DNA of 64,000 nucleotides, from NCBI GenBank assembly GCA_016716235.1, contig JADJWS010000005.1, positions 1 to 64,000 of the forward strand, in the 5' to 3' direction. The stretch is from Candidatus Defluviilinea gracilis. Lineage in GTDB: Bacteria > Chloroflexota > Anaerolineae > Anaerolineales > Villigracilaceae. Every line of letters starts with the position of its first letter. Within the stretch, counting starts at the first letter, position 1. Both the position numbers and the translations under genes were made by a program. The notes under the pieces are model-generated. The model saw only the letters and a list, made by a program, of their open reading frames with translations. It had not been told where the DNA came from and did no database searches. Shown piece after piece: positions 50,761 through 59,701 of the stretch.

Positions 50761-50784
50761 AAAATTTAGGTATGCCTAAATTTT
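50761..50784. promoter_or_regulatory. DtxR/MntR-type operator
   Basis: AAAATTTAGG and CCTAAATTTT are perfect inverted arms around TATG. The core TTTAGGTATGCCTAAA matches DtxR/MntR-family boxes. It lies 27 bp upstream of the oxidase start, where it would cover the promoter of the oxidase-ZIP unit. A DtxR/MntR regulator is encoded 3 kb away. Confidence 0.8.
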
Positions 50785-50876
50785 AGGAGGAGATGAATAA
50801 TCTGTCAAGGGCGGATTTGGAATTGGCGAAAATACCCGTCCAAAGATTCTGGTTTCGATCTTGCCAAAATACAGGG

Positions 50877-50905
50877 TTGACTTTTTGTGGGGGAGTCTGT
50901 ACAAT
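50877..50905 (+). promoter_or_regulatory. Sigma-70 promoter of the ROK operon
   Basis: TTGACT (50877-50882) and TACAAT (50900-50905) are separated by exactly 17 bp, 89 bp before the ROK start codon. No equally good promoter is seen for the minus-strand oxidase gene. Confidence 0.75.
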
Positions 50906-50993
50906 GCGTTTGTTAGTCCAGTGAATTTACAAAGTCGTCAGACAAATTGTTCTTCTTGTAGTGGCAATCCAAATTCTTGTTGCAGGAAACTTG

Positions 50994-52142
50994 ATGAAAA
51001 AGGCTACGCATCAACAAACGAAGCAACACAATCGAGATTTGGTTCTCAGAACGATCTTTGCCAATGACCCGATCAGCCGCGCCGAGATTGCGCGTATCAC
51101 CCACCTGACCCGCACCACGGTTTCAGATGTTGTGTCTGGCTTGCTTGCCGAAGGTTTGGTGCATGAAGTGGGGCGCGGGGAATCCATTGGAGGAAAATCT
51201 CCAATCTTACTGAGCGTCCTTGCAGATTCGCGCTATTTAATCGGACTGAACCTCGCGCAAGATAAATTTATCGGCGCGGTAGTCAATTTGAGGGGCGAAA
51301 TCAAAGAGACCGTTGAAGTGGGCGTGCACGACGATAACGGGGAAAAAGCGCTCGAACTCGTTTACCAAATTCTTGACCAATTGAAACGAAAAAAATACAA
51401 GCCGCTTGTGGGAATTGGAGTCGGCGCGCCCGGCCTAATCAACACGCGCGAGGGAATCATTTTGAACGCGGTGAACCTGGAATGGGAAAATCTTCCGCTT
51501 GGTACTCTGCTTCAAAAGAAATATAAGATTCCCGTTCTCGTTCTCAATGACAGTCAAGCAACCGCGATTGGGGAGTATGTGTATGGAAATAAGCACAAGC
51601 CGGACGAGAACCTGATCGTTGTCAATGTGAAGTATGGTATCGGCGCGGGGATATTAGTCAACGGGCAATTGTTTCAAGGCGACGGGGGAGGCGCAGGCGA
51701 GATCGGTCATGTGGTGATTCAAGAGAATGGCGAATTATGCCGGTGCGGCAAACGCGGCTGTCTGGAAACCATCTCCAGCGCGCGCGCGGTGATGCAGCGC
51801 TTGAAAATGGATTCGCTCGATGCGGTTCAATCCGCGTTTGAGGCTGGCGACGCCAAAACGAAAGAGTCCATTGAACGGGCGGCGCGGTATTTAGGCGTCT
51901 CTCTTGCAAATTTGATCGGCACACTGAATATTCAGAAAATCGTTTTGACAGGCGATATGACGCTCTTCGGTACGCCGTGGCTGGAAGCTGTTAATCGCGC
52001 GATGCAAAACGCCGCGTTAACTCGCATGTCTGAAGGCACTCAGCTTGAATTAGGCACCTTGGATTATCGCGCCTGTATCCTCGGCGCGTCTGCTTTCCTG
52101 TTGCAGGATGGCTACTCGCCTTTGTTTGGCGGAGCGCATTAA
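50994..52142 (+). CDS. ROK-family transcriptional regulator
   Basis: A 382-residue NagC/XylR-type protein. A winged-helix domain (SRAEIARITHLTRTTVSDVV) is followed by the ROK sugar-binding domain with GIGVGAPGLINTREGI and the zinc motif CRCGKRGCLETI. The kinase DxGxT-type loop is not evident in LIGLNLAQDKF, as is usual for regulators. It probably senses an amino-sugar derivative and controls the genes downstream. ATG 50994 has AGGA upstream. Its stop and the next start overlap by one base (TAATG). Confidence 0.92.
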   Translation: MKKATHQQTKQHNRDLVLRTIFANDPISRAEIARITHLTRTTVSDVVSGLLAEGLVHEVGRGESIGGKSPILLSVLADSRYLIGLNLAQDKFIGAVVNLRGEIKETVEVGVHDDNGEKALELVYQILDQLKRKKYKPLVGIGVGAPGLINTREGIILNAVNLEWENLPLGTLLQKKYKIPVLVLNDSQATAIGEYVYGNKHKPDENLIVVNVKYGIGAGILVNGQLFQGDGGGAGEIGHVVIQENGELCRCGKRGCLETISSARAVMQRLKMDSLDAVQSAFEAGDAKTKESIERAARYLGVSLANLIGTLNIQKIVLTGDMTLFGTPWLEAVNRAMQNAALTRMSEGTQLELGTLDYRACILGASAFLLQDGYSPLFGGAH

Positions 52143-53539
52143 TGACTTTACCGTTAATCCCTCCGCGTGTTGCGCCTCCATTGGATGAAGAATTTCGCCC
52201 GGCGGTTTTGGCGCGTCGCGCGTTTCAGAATTCCGTTGAATCTGAGAGCGAGAGGCTGGTGATCGGGCTTGAAAGAAATAACGGAGAGTTTTCTCGAATC
52301 GAATTAAAAGTTTTTCCCGAATCGCACTCGAACTTCGGCGCAAATCTTGAATATGTTGAACGCGCTCTCAAGTTTCTCCTCTGGCAACGCGGCGGACACA
52401 AGATCTACGTTGGCGGCTCGCGCAAGATCGGCGAGCACATTCGAAATGATTACGCGGCAAACGGCGCTCGGAACTTTGATTACCATTTTATGGGAGATCA
52501 AGTCTACGAGCGCGCATTCGAAGTGGTCTTATGCGCTGCGGATGAAGTGCCCGCTTCTTTCGAGAGGGGGAAACTGCTCGGCCGCAACCTGCAAGGTCAT
52601 CGCATCGGCTTCGACTTGGGCGCATCCGACAGAAAAGTCAGCGCGGTGGTTGGCGGGGTTCCGGTTTTCAGCGAGGAAGTCATCTGGGAGCCGCGCAAAC
52701 ACTCTGATCCCGAATATCACTACAACGAGATCATGCAATCGCTGAAAACTGCCGCGAGCAAACTCCCGCGCGTGGACGCGATCGGCGGCAGTTCCGCTGG
52801 CATTTATGTGGATAACCGACCGATGGTGGCTTCGCTGTTCCGGGGGATTCCTGTTGAGCGCTTTAGCGAAATCAGGAACATGTTCCTGCGAATCAGAGAC
52901 GAGATGGGAGTGCCGCTGGAAGTGATCAATGACGGAGACGTCACCGCGTTGGCTGGCTCGATGTCCATTGAAGATAACGGCATTTTGGGTATTGCCCTGG
53001 GTTCGAGCGAGGCGGCGGGTTATGTGAACATGACTGGGCAGATCACCGGCTGGCTAAACGAGCTGGCGTTCGCCCCCATCGACTACAACCCAAACGCGCC
53101 GATCGAAGAGTGGTCGGGCGACCGAGGCTGTGGCGCGTCGTATTTTTCACAACAATGCGTTTTCAGGCTCGCGCCCAAAGCGGAGATCGATATCCCATCG
53201 AGCCTGACCGACGCCGAGAAGTTGAAATTTGTTCAGAACCTGCTGGATTCGGGATACGGAGGCGCGTTGAAGATCTGGCAAACGATGGGAATTTATTTAG
53301 GCTATGGCATTGCTCACTATGCCGAGTTTTACGACCTCAAGCATGTTTTGATTTTAGGCCGGTGCACCTCGGGACGAGGCGGAAATCTATTGTTGGAAGG
53401 CGTGATCAACGTGTTCGAAACCGAATTCCCCGAACTTTTGAAGAAAATAGAAATTCATTTGCCCAGCGAGAAATTACGCCGCGTGGGTCAATCCATTGCG
53501 GCGGCAAGTTTGCCGGTCATAGAACAGGCGCAGGCATGA
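52142..53539 (+). CDS. ROK-like sugar kinase or actin-fold ATPase
   Basis: A 465-residue protein. Around residue 153 the phosphate-1-like loop GFDLGASDRKVSAVVGG appears, then IGGSSAGIYVDNRPM, VINDGDVTALAGSM and a GIALGSSEAAGYVN loop, an arrangement seen in ROK/hexokinase-type sugar kinases. The first 150 residues are not typical. Its position after a ROK regulator and before a deacetylase suggests an amino-sugar kinase, but this is inference. It is translationally coupled to both neighbours (TAATG before, ATGA after). Confidence 0.7.
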   Translation: MTLPLIPPRVAPPLDEEFRPAVLARRAFQNSVESESERLVIGLERNNGEFSRIELKVFPESHSNFGANLEYVERALKFLLWQRGGHKIYVGGSRKIGEHIRNDYAANGARNFDYHFMGDQVYERAFEVVLCAADEVPASFERGKLLGRNLQGHRIGFDLGASDRKVSAVVGGVPVFSEEVIWEPRKHSDPEYHYNEIMQSLKTAASKLPRVDAIGGSSAGIYVDNRPMVASLFRGIPVERFSEIRNMFLRIRDEMGVPLEVINDGDVTALAGSMSIEDNGILGIALGSSEAAGYVNMTGQITGWLNELAFAPIDYNPNAPIEEWSGDRGCGASYFSQQCVFRLAPKAEIDIPSSLTDAEKLKFVQNLLDSGYGGALKIWQTMGIYLGYGIAHYAEFYDLKHVLILGRCTSGRGGNLLLEGVINVFETEFPELLKKIEIHLPSEKLRRVGQSIAAASLPVIEQAQA

Positions 53540-54384
53540 AATTTTCTCTGAATACGGCTGAAGTTTTTATCCCGGACGGCGTGGCTGAGGAGCAGGCGCT
53601 GGGACGCACAACGCATTTATGCCTTGCCGCGCATCAGGACGATATTGAGATCATGGCGGCGCAACCGATCTTGGAGTGTTTTCAACAAGGCGATAAATGG
53701 TTCACAGGCGTTGTTGTCACGGATGGTCGAGGGTCTCCGCGCGATAGCCTTTATAAGGATTACACAGACGATGAGATGCGGGCTGTGCGTTTTCATGAAC
53801 AACGCAAGGCGGCATATGTGGGCGAGTTCTCCGCGCAAATCATGTTGGACCTGCCCAGCGCCACACTTAAGGACGCGTCTCGACAGGAACCCATCGAAGA
53901 TTTTGTGGAGATCTTGCGCGCCACAAAACCGAACTATGTGTACACCCATAACCTTGCGGACAAGCATGATACGCATATCGCGGTTGTTCTGAGGGTGGTG
54001 GAAGCCATCCGCCGACTGGACCCGGCTGAACGTCCCGAGAGACTCGTGGGGTGTGAGGTCTGGCGCTCGCTCGATTGGATGATCGATCCAGATAAGGTGT
54101 TGATGAATACCTCCGCCCATGAAAATCTCCAGTTCGCTTTGTTGGGCGTCTTTGATTCGCAGATCGTCGGCGGGAAGCGGTACGACCTCGCTTCGATGGG
54201 GCGCCGCCGCGCCAACGCCACATATTTTGAATCGCACGGCGTAGATGCGACACACGGGCTTTCGTATGCAATGGATATGACTCCTTTGATCGCCGAAGAG
54301 TCGCTTGACCCGGCTGTTTTTGTGCGGGAGTTTATTCATCGTTTTGCGCAGGATGTTGATACTCGTATTCGCCAGATGAACTGA
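53536..54384 (+). CDS. PIG-L/LmbE-family N-deacetylase
   Basis: A 282-residue zinc hydrolase. The family motif appears as LAAHQDDIEI (His and Asp ligands with the catalytic Asp) and the third metal ligand in HDTHIAVVLRV. PIG-L enzymes remove acetyl from N-acetylglucosaminyl groups. Next to a NagZ-like GH3 and a sugar-kinase-like gene, an N-acetyl-amino-sugar substrate is likely. It overlaps the previous gene by four bases. Confidence 0.88.
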   Translation: MKFSLNTAEVFIPDGVAEEQALGRTTHLCLAAHQDDIEIMAAQPILECFQQGDKWFTGVVVTDGRGSPRDSLYKDYTDDEMRAVRFHEQRKAAYVGEFSAQIMLDLPSATLKDASRQEPIEDFVEILRATKPNYVYTHNLADKHDTHIAVVLRVVEAIRRLDPAERPERLVGCEVWRSLDWMIDPDKVLMNTSAHENLQFALLGVFDSQIVGGKRYDLASMGRRRANATYFESHGVDATHGLSYAMDMTPLIAEESLDPAVFVREFIHRFAQDVDTRIRQMN

Positions 54385-54495
54385 CTTTTCTTTATTTATC
54401 CTGTTCATGCGGCAGAAAGGAGATCGATCGAAGAGCATAGTATTTCAATTTGCGTATTCAACCGATGTTTGAAAAACTACAAGGAGAAGAAAAAA

Positions 54496-55785
54496 ATGAA
54501 CAAGAAACTGTTTACGTTGCTTTCAGTTTTGGTGTTGGTCAGTATGATGTTGACCGCCTGCGGTGGCGCGGCTCAGCCAAAAACCTTGAAGATCTACCTG
54601 CTCGATTACACCCCCGACACCATCGCGTGGTTGAAGAGCGATATCAACCCGGCGTTTGAAAAGGCTCACCCGGGCGTGACGGTCGAGATCACCGAAGGCT
54701 CATGGTCGGGTTGGGATACGACCTTTGCCGGTTTCTTCGCCGCGGGCGAAGGTCCCGACATCATTAACCTCGGCTCTGAAATGAACACGCTCTACGGCAA
54801 GAATCTTGCCGATATGGATCCGTACCTTGGCGCTGGCGCCTGGAGCGAGATCAGTAACTTCGGTCCCGCGCTCGAAAATGCCAAGTACGAAGGCAAACTG
54901 CGCGGTCTGCCGATCTTCACCGCTCCTCGTTACGTTTTCTGCCGTTCCGATCTTGCGACCGGCACGCTTCCGCCGAAGAGCTTTGCGGATTGGATTTCGT
55001 TCACGAAAGCCAACACAGTGATCGACCCCGCCACCAACTCGTTGACCCAACAGGCGCTTCACCCGGTGGATGCGGCTACCATGGCTGACTGGCAGTGGTG
55101 GTTGTTGGTCTTCTACTCTCTCGGCGGCCAACTTTATAAAGCCGATGGCTCGCCCAACTTCGATTCCCCGGAAGCGCTGGCGACCACCCAATTCCTGCTC
55201 GATCTGCGACAGGCTACCTACGGTCCCGCTTCAGATGCGGTTGGCGCGCTTCCTGCTGGCCAAGGCTCCGTCATTGATGTGGACGACGCCACGGGTAAGA
55301 ACAACGGGGTGATCTGCCTTGCCCACTCCGGCTGGGCGGCTCCCGCGTTTGATCGCCCCGTCTGGGAAAATATTTCCATTGAACCGTTCTACGGCGATCC
55401 GGCGAACTTCCCCAACAGCAAACCGGTGGTGCTTGCGTTCAACGACTGGCTTGCAGTCGCGGATTACAGCCCGAACAAGGAACTCGCGGCGGATTGGTTG
55501 AAACTTGCCTTCAGCAAGGAAGGCAACAACAAGTGGAACGAGACCATGGGTCTCATCCCTGCCCGCAACGACTCGCAATACGGCTACGTGACCGACTCTC
55601 CGCAACTGCAACGCGAAGCGGAATTGGCGGCGGAATATGGCGTGGGCTTCGCTGGAATCAAGGAAGCCGCAAAATTGTCCACCATCATGCAAGACGCGCT
55701 GGGCAAATTGGTGACCGAAGAGCTCACTCCTGAAGAAGTCAACCAGACGATTCAGGAACAATACTCTGCGGCGCTCGCCGAATAA
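54496..55785 (+). CDS. ABC sugar importer, substrate-binding lipoprotein (system A)
   Basis: A 429-residue extracytoplasmic binding lipoprotein (signal peptide and lipobox LTAC, Cys22), family 1 solute-binding type (VEITEGSWSGWDTTFAGFFA, GEGPDIINLGSEMNTLYGKN, DWLAVADYSPNKELAADWLK). AAGGAGAAG precedes ATG 54496. Two permease genes follow after a hairpin. No ATPase is in the cluster, so a shared MsiK-like ATPase elsewhere is expected. Confidence 0.92.
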   Translation: MNKKLFTLLSVLVLVSMMLTACGGAAQPKTLKIYLLDYTPDTIAWLKSDINPAFEKAHPGVTVEITEGSWSGWDTTFAGFFAAGEGPDIINLGSEMNTLYGKNLADMDPYLGAGAWSEISNFGPALENAKYEGKLRGLPIFTAPRYVFCRSDLATGTLPPKSFADWISFTKANTVIDPATNSLTQQALHPVDAATMADWQWWLLVFYSLGGQLYKADGSPNFDSPEALATTQFLLDLRQATYGPASDAVGALPAGQGSVIDVDDATGKNNGVICLAHSGWAAPAFDRPVWENISIEPFYGDPANFPNSKPVVLAFNDWLAVADYSPNKELAADWLKLAFSKEGNNKWNETMGLIPARNDSQYGYVTDSPQLQREAELAAEYGVGFAGIKEAAKLSTIMQDALGKLVTEELTPEEVNQTIQEQYSAALAE

Positions 55786-55800
55786 GAAAAGATCTAAGTG

Positions 55801-55830
55801 AGTTGGGCGGGGAGTCCTCCCCGCCCAACT
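55801..55830 (+). repeat. Perfect hairpin between binding-protein and permease genes (system A)
   Basis: AGTTGGGCGGGGAG pairs perfectly with CTCCCCGCCCAACT around TC. It has no T-run. A strong hairpin here should protect the binding-protein mRNA from 3' exonucleases, as the malE-malF REP does, giving more binding protein than permease. Confidence 0.85.
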
Positions 55831-55857
55831 CTACTCTCGTACCTCGAGGAGTATGCC

Positions 55858-57012
55858 ATGCTGGAAAACCCATATATCAATGTGTTGATCGTGGCGGTAT
55901 TGACCGTTGCGCTCATTGTATCTGCCAGTTATGGTTTGGGTTTCCTTGCCCGTTCGATCGTCCGGGCGCGCGGCGCCACGCCCAAACAGCAAGAAAGCGC
56001 CTTTGCGGGTTATTTTTTCGCCGCACCCTGGATCGTTGGCTTCATCATATTTGTCGTTGTACCCCTGTCTTTTTCTTTATACTGGAGTTTCACCGATTAT
56101 CGCATCGCCTCCGGCGCGCCGGCAACCTGGAAAGGGATCGAAAATTACCGCGACATCCTCCTCCATGATACTGGTTTCCGCGCCTCGCTTGTCAACACCT
56201 TGTATCTGACCTTGATCGGCTTGCCATTACAGATGGGAGTGGCGTTATTCCTTGCCGTGCTGTTGAACCAAAAGATGAAAGGCGAGCGCGTTTTCCGAAT
56301 GGCGTTTTACTTGCCGGTGATCCTCGGCTTTAACACCGCCGTATTGCTGTGCTGGCGTTTGATGTTGAATACCGGCACGGGTATTGTTAACCAGATCATT
56401 CGCGCGATATCCACTTCCGTTCCGCCCTTTGGAGTATTCAGTCGCGCGCTGATCCTCGTCCAGGAAGTTGTCACCGCGTTCTTTTTAGGGATGAATACGG
56501 GGAAATACAACCTGCTGACAAAAGTGCTTGAAGCGGGTTTCCCTGCCGACAACCGCGTTCCGCTTTGGGTCCAGAGTCCATTGTGGACGAAAATGTCCGT
56601 AATTTTACTCATGGTCTGGGGATGCGGCACAATGATGCTGATCTTCCTCGCCGGTTTGAACAACATCCCCAAAGAATTGCACGAAGCCGCCGAAGTGGAT
56701 GGCGCGACCGCCTGGCAAAAATTCTGGAGAATTTCCTTCCCCCTGCTCACCCCGTATATTTTCTATAACCTGGTCGTTGGGTTGATCGGCTCCCTGCAGA
56801 TCTTCGAGCCGATCTTTGTCCTTTACCGTGATAACGAGCCGATTGTCTCTTCGACGATCTCAATGGTCTACTATCTATGGGAAACGAGTTTCAGCCATTT
56901 TGAGATCGGGTATGGCTCTGCCATTTCGTGGGTCATTCTTGTCATCATCCTCATTTTTACGCTTATCCAGTTCAAGCTTCAAGACCGCTGGGTAACCTAC
57001 GATGTGTACTAG
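55858..57012 (+). CDS. ABC sugar importer permease (system A, MalF-like)
   Basis: A 384-residue membrane protein with an extra N-terminal helix before the usual six (AGYFFAAPWIVGFIIFVVVP). The EAA loop that contacts the ATPase reads EAAEVDGATAWQKFWRISFP. GAGGAG precedes ATG 55858; an upstream in-frame start would translate the hairpin. It pairs with the permease at 57022. Confidence 0.92.
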   Translation: MLENPYINVLIVAVLTVALIVSASYGLGFLARSIVRARGATPKQQESAFAGYFFAAPWIVGFIIFVVVPLSFSLYWSFTDYRIASGAPATWKGIENYRDILLHDTGFRASLVNTLYLTLIGLPLQMGVALFLAVLLNQKMKGERVFRMAFYLPVILGFNTAVLLCWRLMLNTGTGIVNQIIRAISTSVPPFGVFSRALILVQEVVTAFFLGMNTGKYNLLTKVLEAGFPADNRVPLWVQSPLWTKMSVILLMVWGCGTMMLIFLAGLNNIPKELHEAAEVDGATAWQKFWRISFPLLTPYIFYNLVVGLIGSLQIFEPIFVLYRDNEPIVSSTISMVYYLWETSFSHFEIGYGSAISWVILVIILIFTLIQFKLQDRWVTYDVY

Positions 57013-57021
57013 GCAGGCAAA

Positions 57022-57864
57022 ATGAAAAGATACTTCCCCATCCTCAAAGGCATTTTGCTGTACGCCTTGCTCACCGGCGCAACCATCCTAATGAGCTTCC
57101 CCTTGTTTTGGATGATCTCATCCTCGCTTAAAACCGTGGAAGAAACGAACTCTCCGGGCATCGTCTGGATTCCAGACCGCCCAACTCTCGAAGCCTACAT
57201 CGATATTTTTCAGAATGAAAATTTTGTGCGCTCCTATTTCAACTCCGTGTTCTACGTAACGCTGGCATTGGCAGGCACATTGATTTCGATCGCCGCCGTG
57301 GCATATGCCTTCAGCCGCGTGGAATGGCCCGGGCGAAACATCGTATTCTTCCTCATGCTCTCCACCATGATGATTCCGCCGCAAGCGCTTATCGTGCCGC
57401 AGTACGTGTTCTTCAATAAACTGGACTGGATCGGCACCTTCAACCCGCTTATTATTCCGGGCTACTTCGCCGGCGGCGCGGCGATGGTCTTCTTATTGCG
57501 TCAGGCAATGGCGCAAATCCCCAAAGAATTGGACGAATCCGCGTTCGTAGACGGCGCAAACCACATCCAAATCTGGTGGGAGATTATCCTGCCGCTGGTT
57601 AAAGCGCCGCTCGCCACCGTGGCAACCTTCCTTTTTGTCGGCATGTGGAACAACCTGCTCACCCCGCTTATCTATCTGCAAACCATCGACCTGTACACCC
57701 TGCCCGTATACGTGTCCACCCTATACAACATCAACCTGACGACGCAACCGTGGCCCACCATCATGACCTCGGCAGTGCTGACCACCGTGCCTCTCATCGT
57801 TGTCTTTTTCCTTGCCCAGCGCTACATTCTCGAAAGCGTAGTGGTCTCTGGCTTGAAAGGATAA
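57022..57864 (+). CDS. ABC sugar importer permease (system A, MalG-like)
   Basis: A 280-residue membrane protein with six segments (GILLYALLTGATILMSFPLF; SVFYVTLALAGTLISIAAV) and the EAA-type loop ESAFVDGANHIQIWWEIILP. It begins 9 bp after the first permease and completes the membrane part of system A. Confidence 0.92.
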   Translation: MKRYFPILKGILLYALLTGATILMSFPLFWMISSSLKTVEETNSPGIVWIPDRPTLEAYIDIFQNENFVRSYFNSVFYVTLALAGTLISIAAVAYAFSRVEWPGRNIVFFLMLSTMMIPPQALIVPQYVFFNKLDWIGTFNPLIIPGYFAGGAAMVFLLRQAMAQIPKELDESAFVDGANHIQIWWEIILPLVKAPLATVATFLFVGMWNNLLTPLIYLQTIDLYTLPVYVSTLYNINLTTQPWPTIMTSAVLTTVPLIVVFFLAQRYILESVVVSGLKG

Positions 57865-57866
57865 GC

Positions 57867-59444
57867 GTGGACATCGAACATCTCATCGGGCAAAAACTAT
57901 TATTCGCGTTTCACGGCAAAGAGACCCCCTCGCCTGAAATTATCGAAGCGTTCCAAAAATACCACCCCAGCGGGATTTCATACTTCCGCAGTTTAAATAT
58001 CGGGACTCCCTCCCAAGTGCGCGAGTTGACCAACGCCCTGCAACGCCTCGCGCGCGACCTCGACCTGCCTCGCCTCCTCATCGCTACCGACCAGGAAGGA
58101 GGGCAGTTGATGGCGGTGGGCGACGGCACGCCCCTGCCCGGCAATATGGCGTTGGGCGCCACACGCTCCGCAGAACTCGCGCGCAAAGCGGGCGAAGTGC
58201 TCGGGCGCGAATTGTCCGCGCTGGGCATCAACGTCAATTATGCGCCCTGCGCCGATGTGAACATCAACCCGCAGAATCCCGTTGTGGGCGCGCGCTCCTT
58301 TGGCGAAGATCCTCGTCTGGTTGCGGAGCTGACCGCGGCCATGATCGAAGGAATTCAATCGCAAGGAGTTGCCGCCACGGTCAAGCACTTCCCCGGTCAC
58401 GGCGATACCGCCAGCGACACGCACCACGGGCTTGGCACTGTGCCACACTCTCTCGAACGACTTCGCGCCGTAGAATTGCCTCCTTTTATCGCCGCCTTCA
58501 AAGCGGATGCCAAAATGGTGATGACCGCGCACCTCGGAATCACTTCGCTGGACGGCGCAAACCCTCCTCCCGCCACCTTATCTCCCAACATCATCAACGG
58601 TCTACTGCGCCGCGATTTCGGCTACGATGGTGTCGTTGTCACCGACGCGATGGACATGAAAGCGATTCGTCAGGGCGAGGCTTTGCGCGAGGAATCTGTG
58701 CGCGCGGTGAAAGCGGGCGCAGACTTGTTGCTCAATACCAGCGACCCACAAGATCAGACCCGCGCGTTCGAAGGCCTGATGGAAGGATTCAAGTCTGGTC
58801 AACTCACGCTGGGCGAGTTGGAAGCGTCCGCCGCGCGGATCTCACGCTTGAAACAATGGATCGCCGAGAATTCAGCCTCGCATGATCTCGCGGTAATTCG
58901 ATCTGCCGAACACATGCGGGTTGCTCAAGAGATTGCGGAGAAATCCATCACACTGGTGCGCGATCGTGAAAAGTATTTGCCGCTCAAACTCGAATCGGAC
59001 CAACGCATTGCGGTGATCGTTCCCCAGCCAAAAGACCTGACGCCAGCGGACACGTCATCGTACATTCAGCCTAAACTGGCAGAGTCTATTCGGGACTATC
59101 ACGCTCGCACAGATGAGTTCGTCATCCCGTATTCGCCCACTGAGGCAGAATCGGCCTCAGTGTTGGGGCGTGTCCGTGAATATGATGTGATCGTCGTTGG
59201 CACGATCAACGCCTATGCCGAAGAGAAGCAAGCCGGGTTTGCGCGCGCGCTCTTGAATCTTGGCAAGCCCACGATTGTGATCGCCATGCGTCTCCCGTAT
59301 GACCTTGCCGCCTTTCCGCAAGTCTCCGCGTACGTTGCCGCGTACGGCATTATGGAGCCGTCCATGCGCGCCGTCGCGAAAGCCTTGTTTGGCCGCATCC
59401 AGATGACCGGCCGACTACCGGTATCCATACCCACTGTCGGGTGA
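57867..59444 (+). CDS. nagZ: GH3-family beta-N-acetylhexosaminidase (NagZ-like)
   Basis: A 525-residue glycoside hydrolase. The GH3 catalytic barrel carries TVKHFPGHGDTASDTHHGL (173-189; the His-Asp pair acts as acid/base in NagZ enzymes) and the nucleophile Asp260 in VVVTDAMDM. A C-terminal GH3_C-like domain begins near residue 370, making it longer than E. coli NagZ (341 residues). No signal peptide is present, so it acts in the cytoplasm on imported GlcNAc-containing oligosaccharides, perhaps peptidoglycan fragments. The start is GTG 57867, two bases after the permease stop. Confidence 0.9.
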   Translation: MDIEHLIGQKLLFAFHGKETPSPEIIEAFQKYHPSGISYFRSLNIGTPSQVRELTNALQRLARDLDLPRLLIATDQEGGQLMAVGDGTPLPGNMALGATRSAELARKAGEVLGRELSALGINVNYAPCADVNINPQNPVVGARSFGEDPRLVAELTAAMIEGIQSQGVAATVKHFPGHGDTASDTHHGLGTVPHSLERLRAVELPPFIAAFKADAKMVMTAHLGITSLDGANPPPATLSPNIINGLLRRDFGYDGVVVTDAMDMKAIRQGEALREESVRAVKAGADLLLNTSDPQDQTRAFEGLMEGFKSGQLTLGELEASAARISRLKQWIAENSASHDLAVIRSAEHMRVAQEIAEKSITLVRDREKYLPLKLESDQRIAVIVPQPKDLTPADTSSYIQPKLAESIRDYHARTDEFVIPYSPTEAESASVLGRVREYDVIVVGTINAYAEEKQAGFARALLNLGKPTIVIAMRLPYDLAAFPQVSAYVAAYGIMEPSMRAVAKALFGRIQMTGRLPVSIPTVG

Positions 59445-59701
59445 AGCGCGGAGTCCCGTCTACATAATTTCTCTGAATCGATCGAAGTGGAATAGTGAAT
59501 GTCCTGTCGGATTCGCGCTCTTGCGAATCTTGTTACGCAACTCATGCGTCATATTACACAGGAAGGTTGCGGGCGAGTTGCCGAAGCGCAGTGTGCGCTG
59601 CCGCTTGATAAGACAACCTGAAAGGAGCGAGTAAGGAAACCATTGCGTCAAAAGTAACCGGAAGTCTGTTTGTAACGTGTTCAAAATATATAGGAGAAGA
59701 A
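59445..59701 (+). other. Gap before system B: no gene
   Basis: The 257 bp between the GH3 gene and the second binding-protein gene hold a small palindrome (AGCGCA/TGCGCT near 59585) and the ribosome-binding site AGGAGAAG at 59692. No convincing promoter or gene is seen. Confidence 0.5.
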
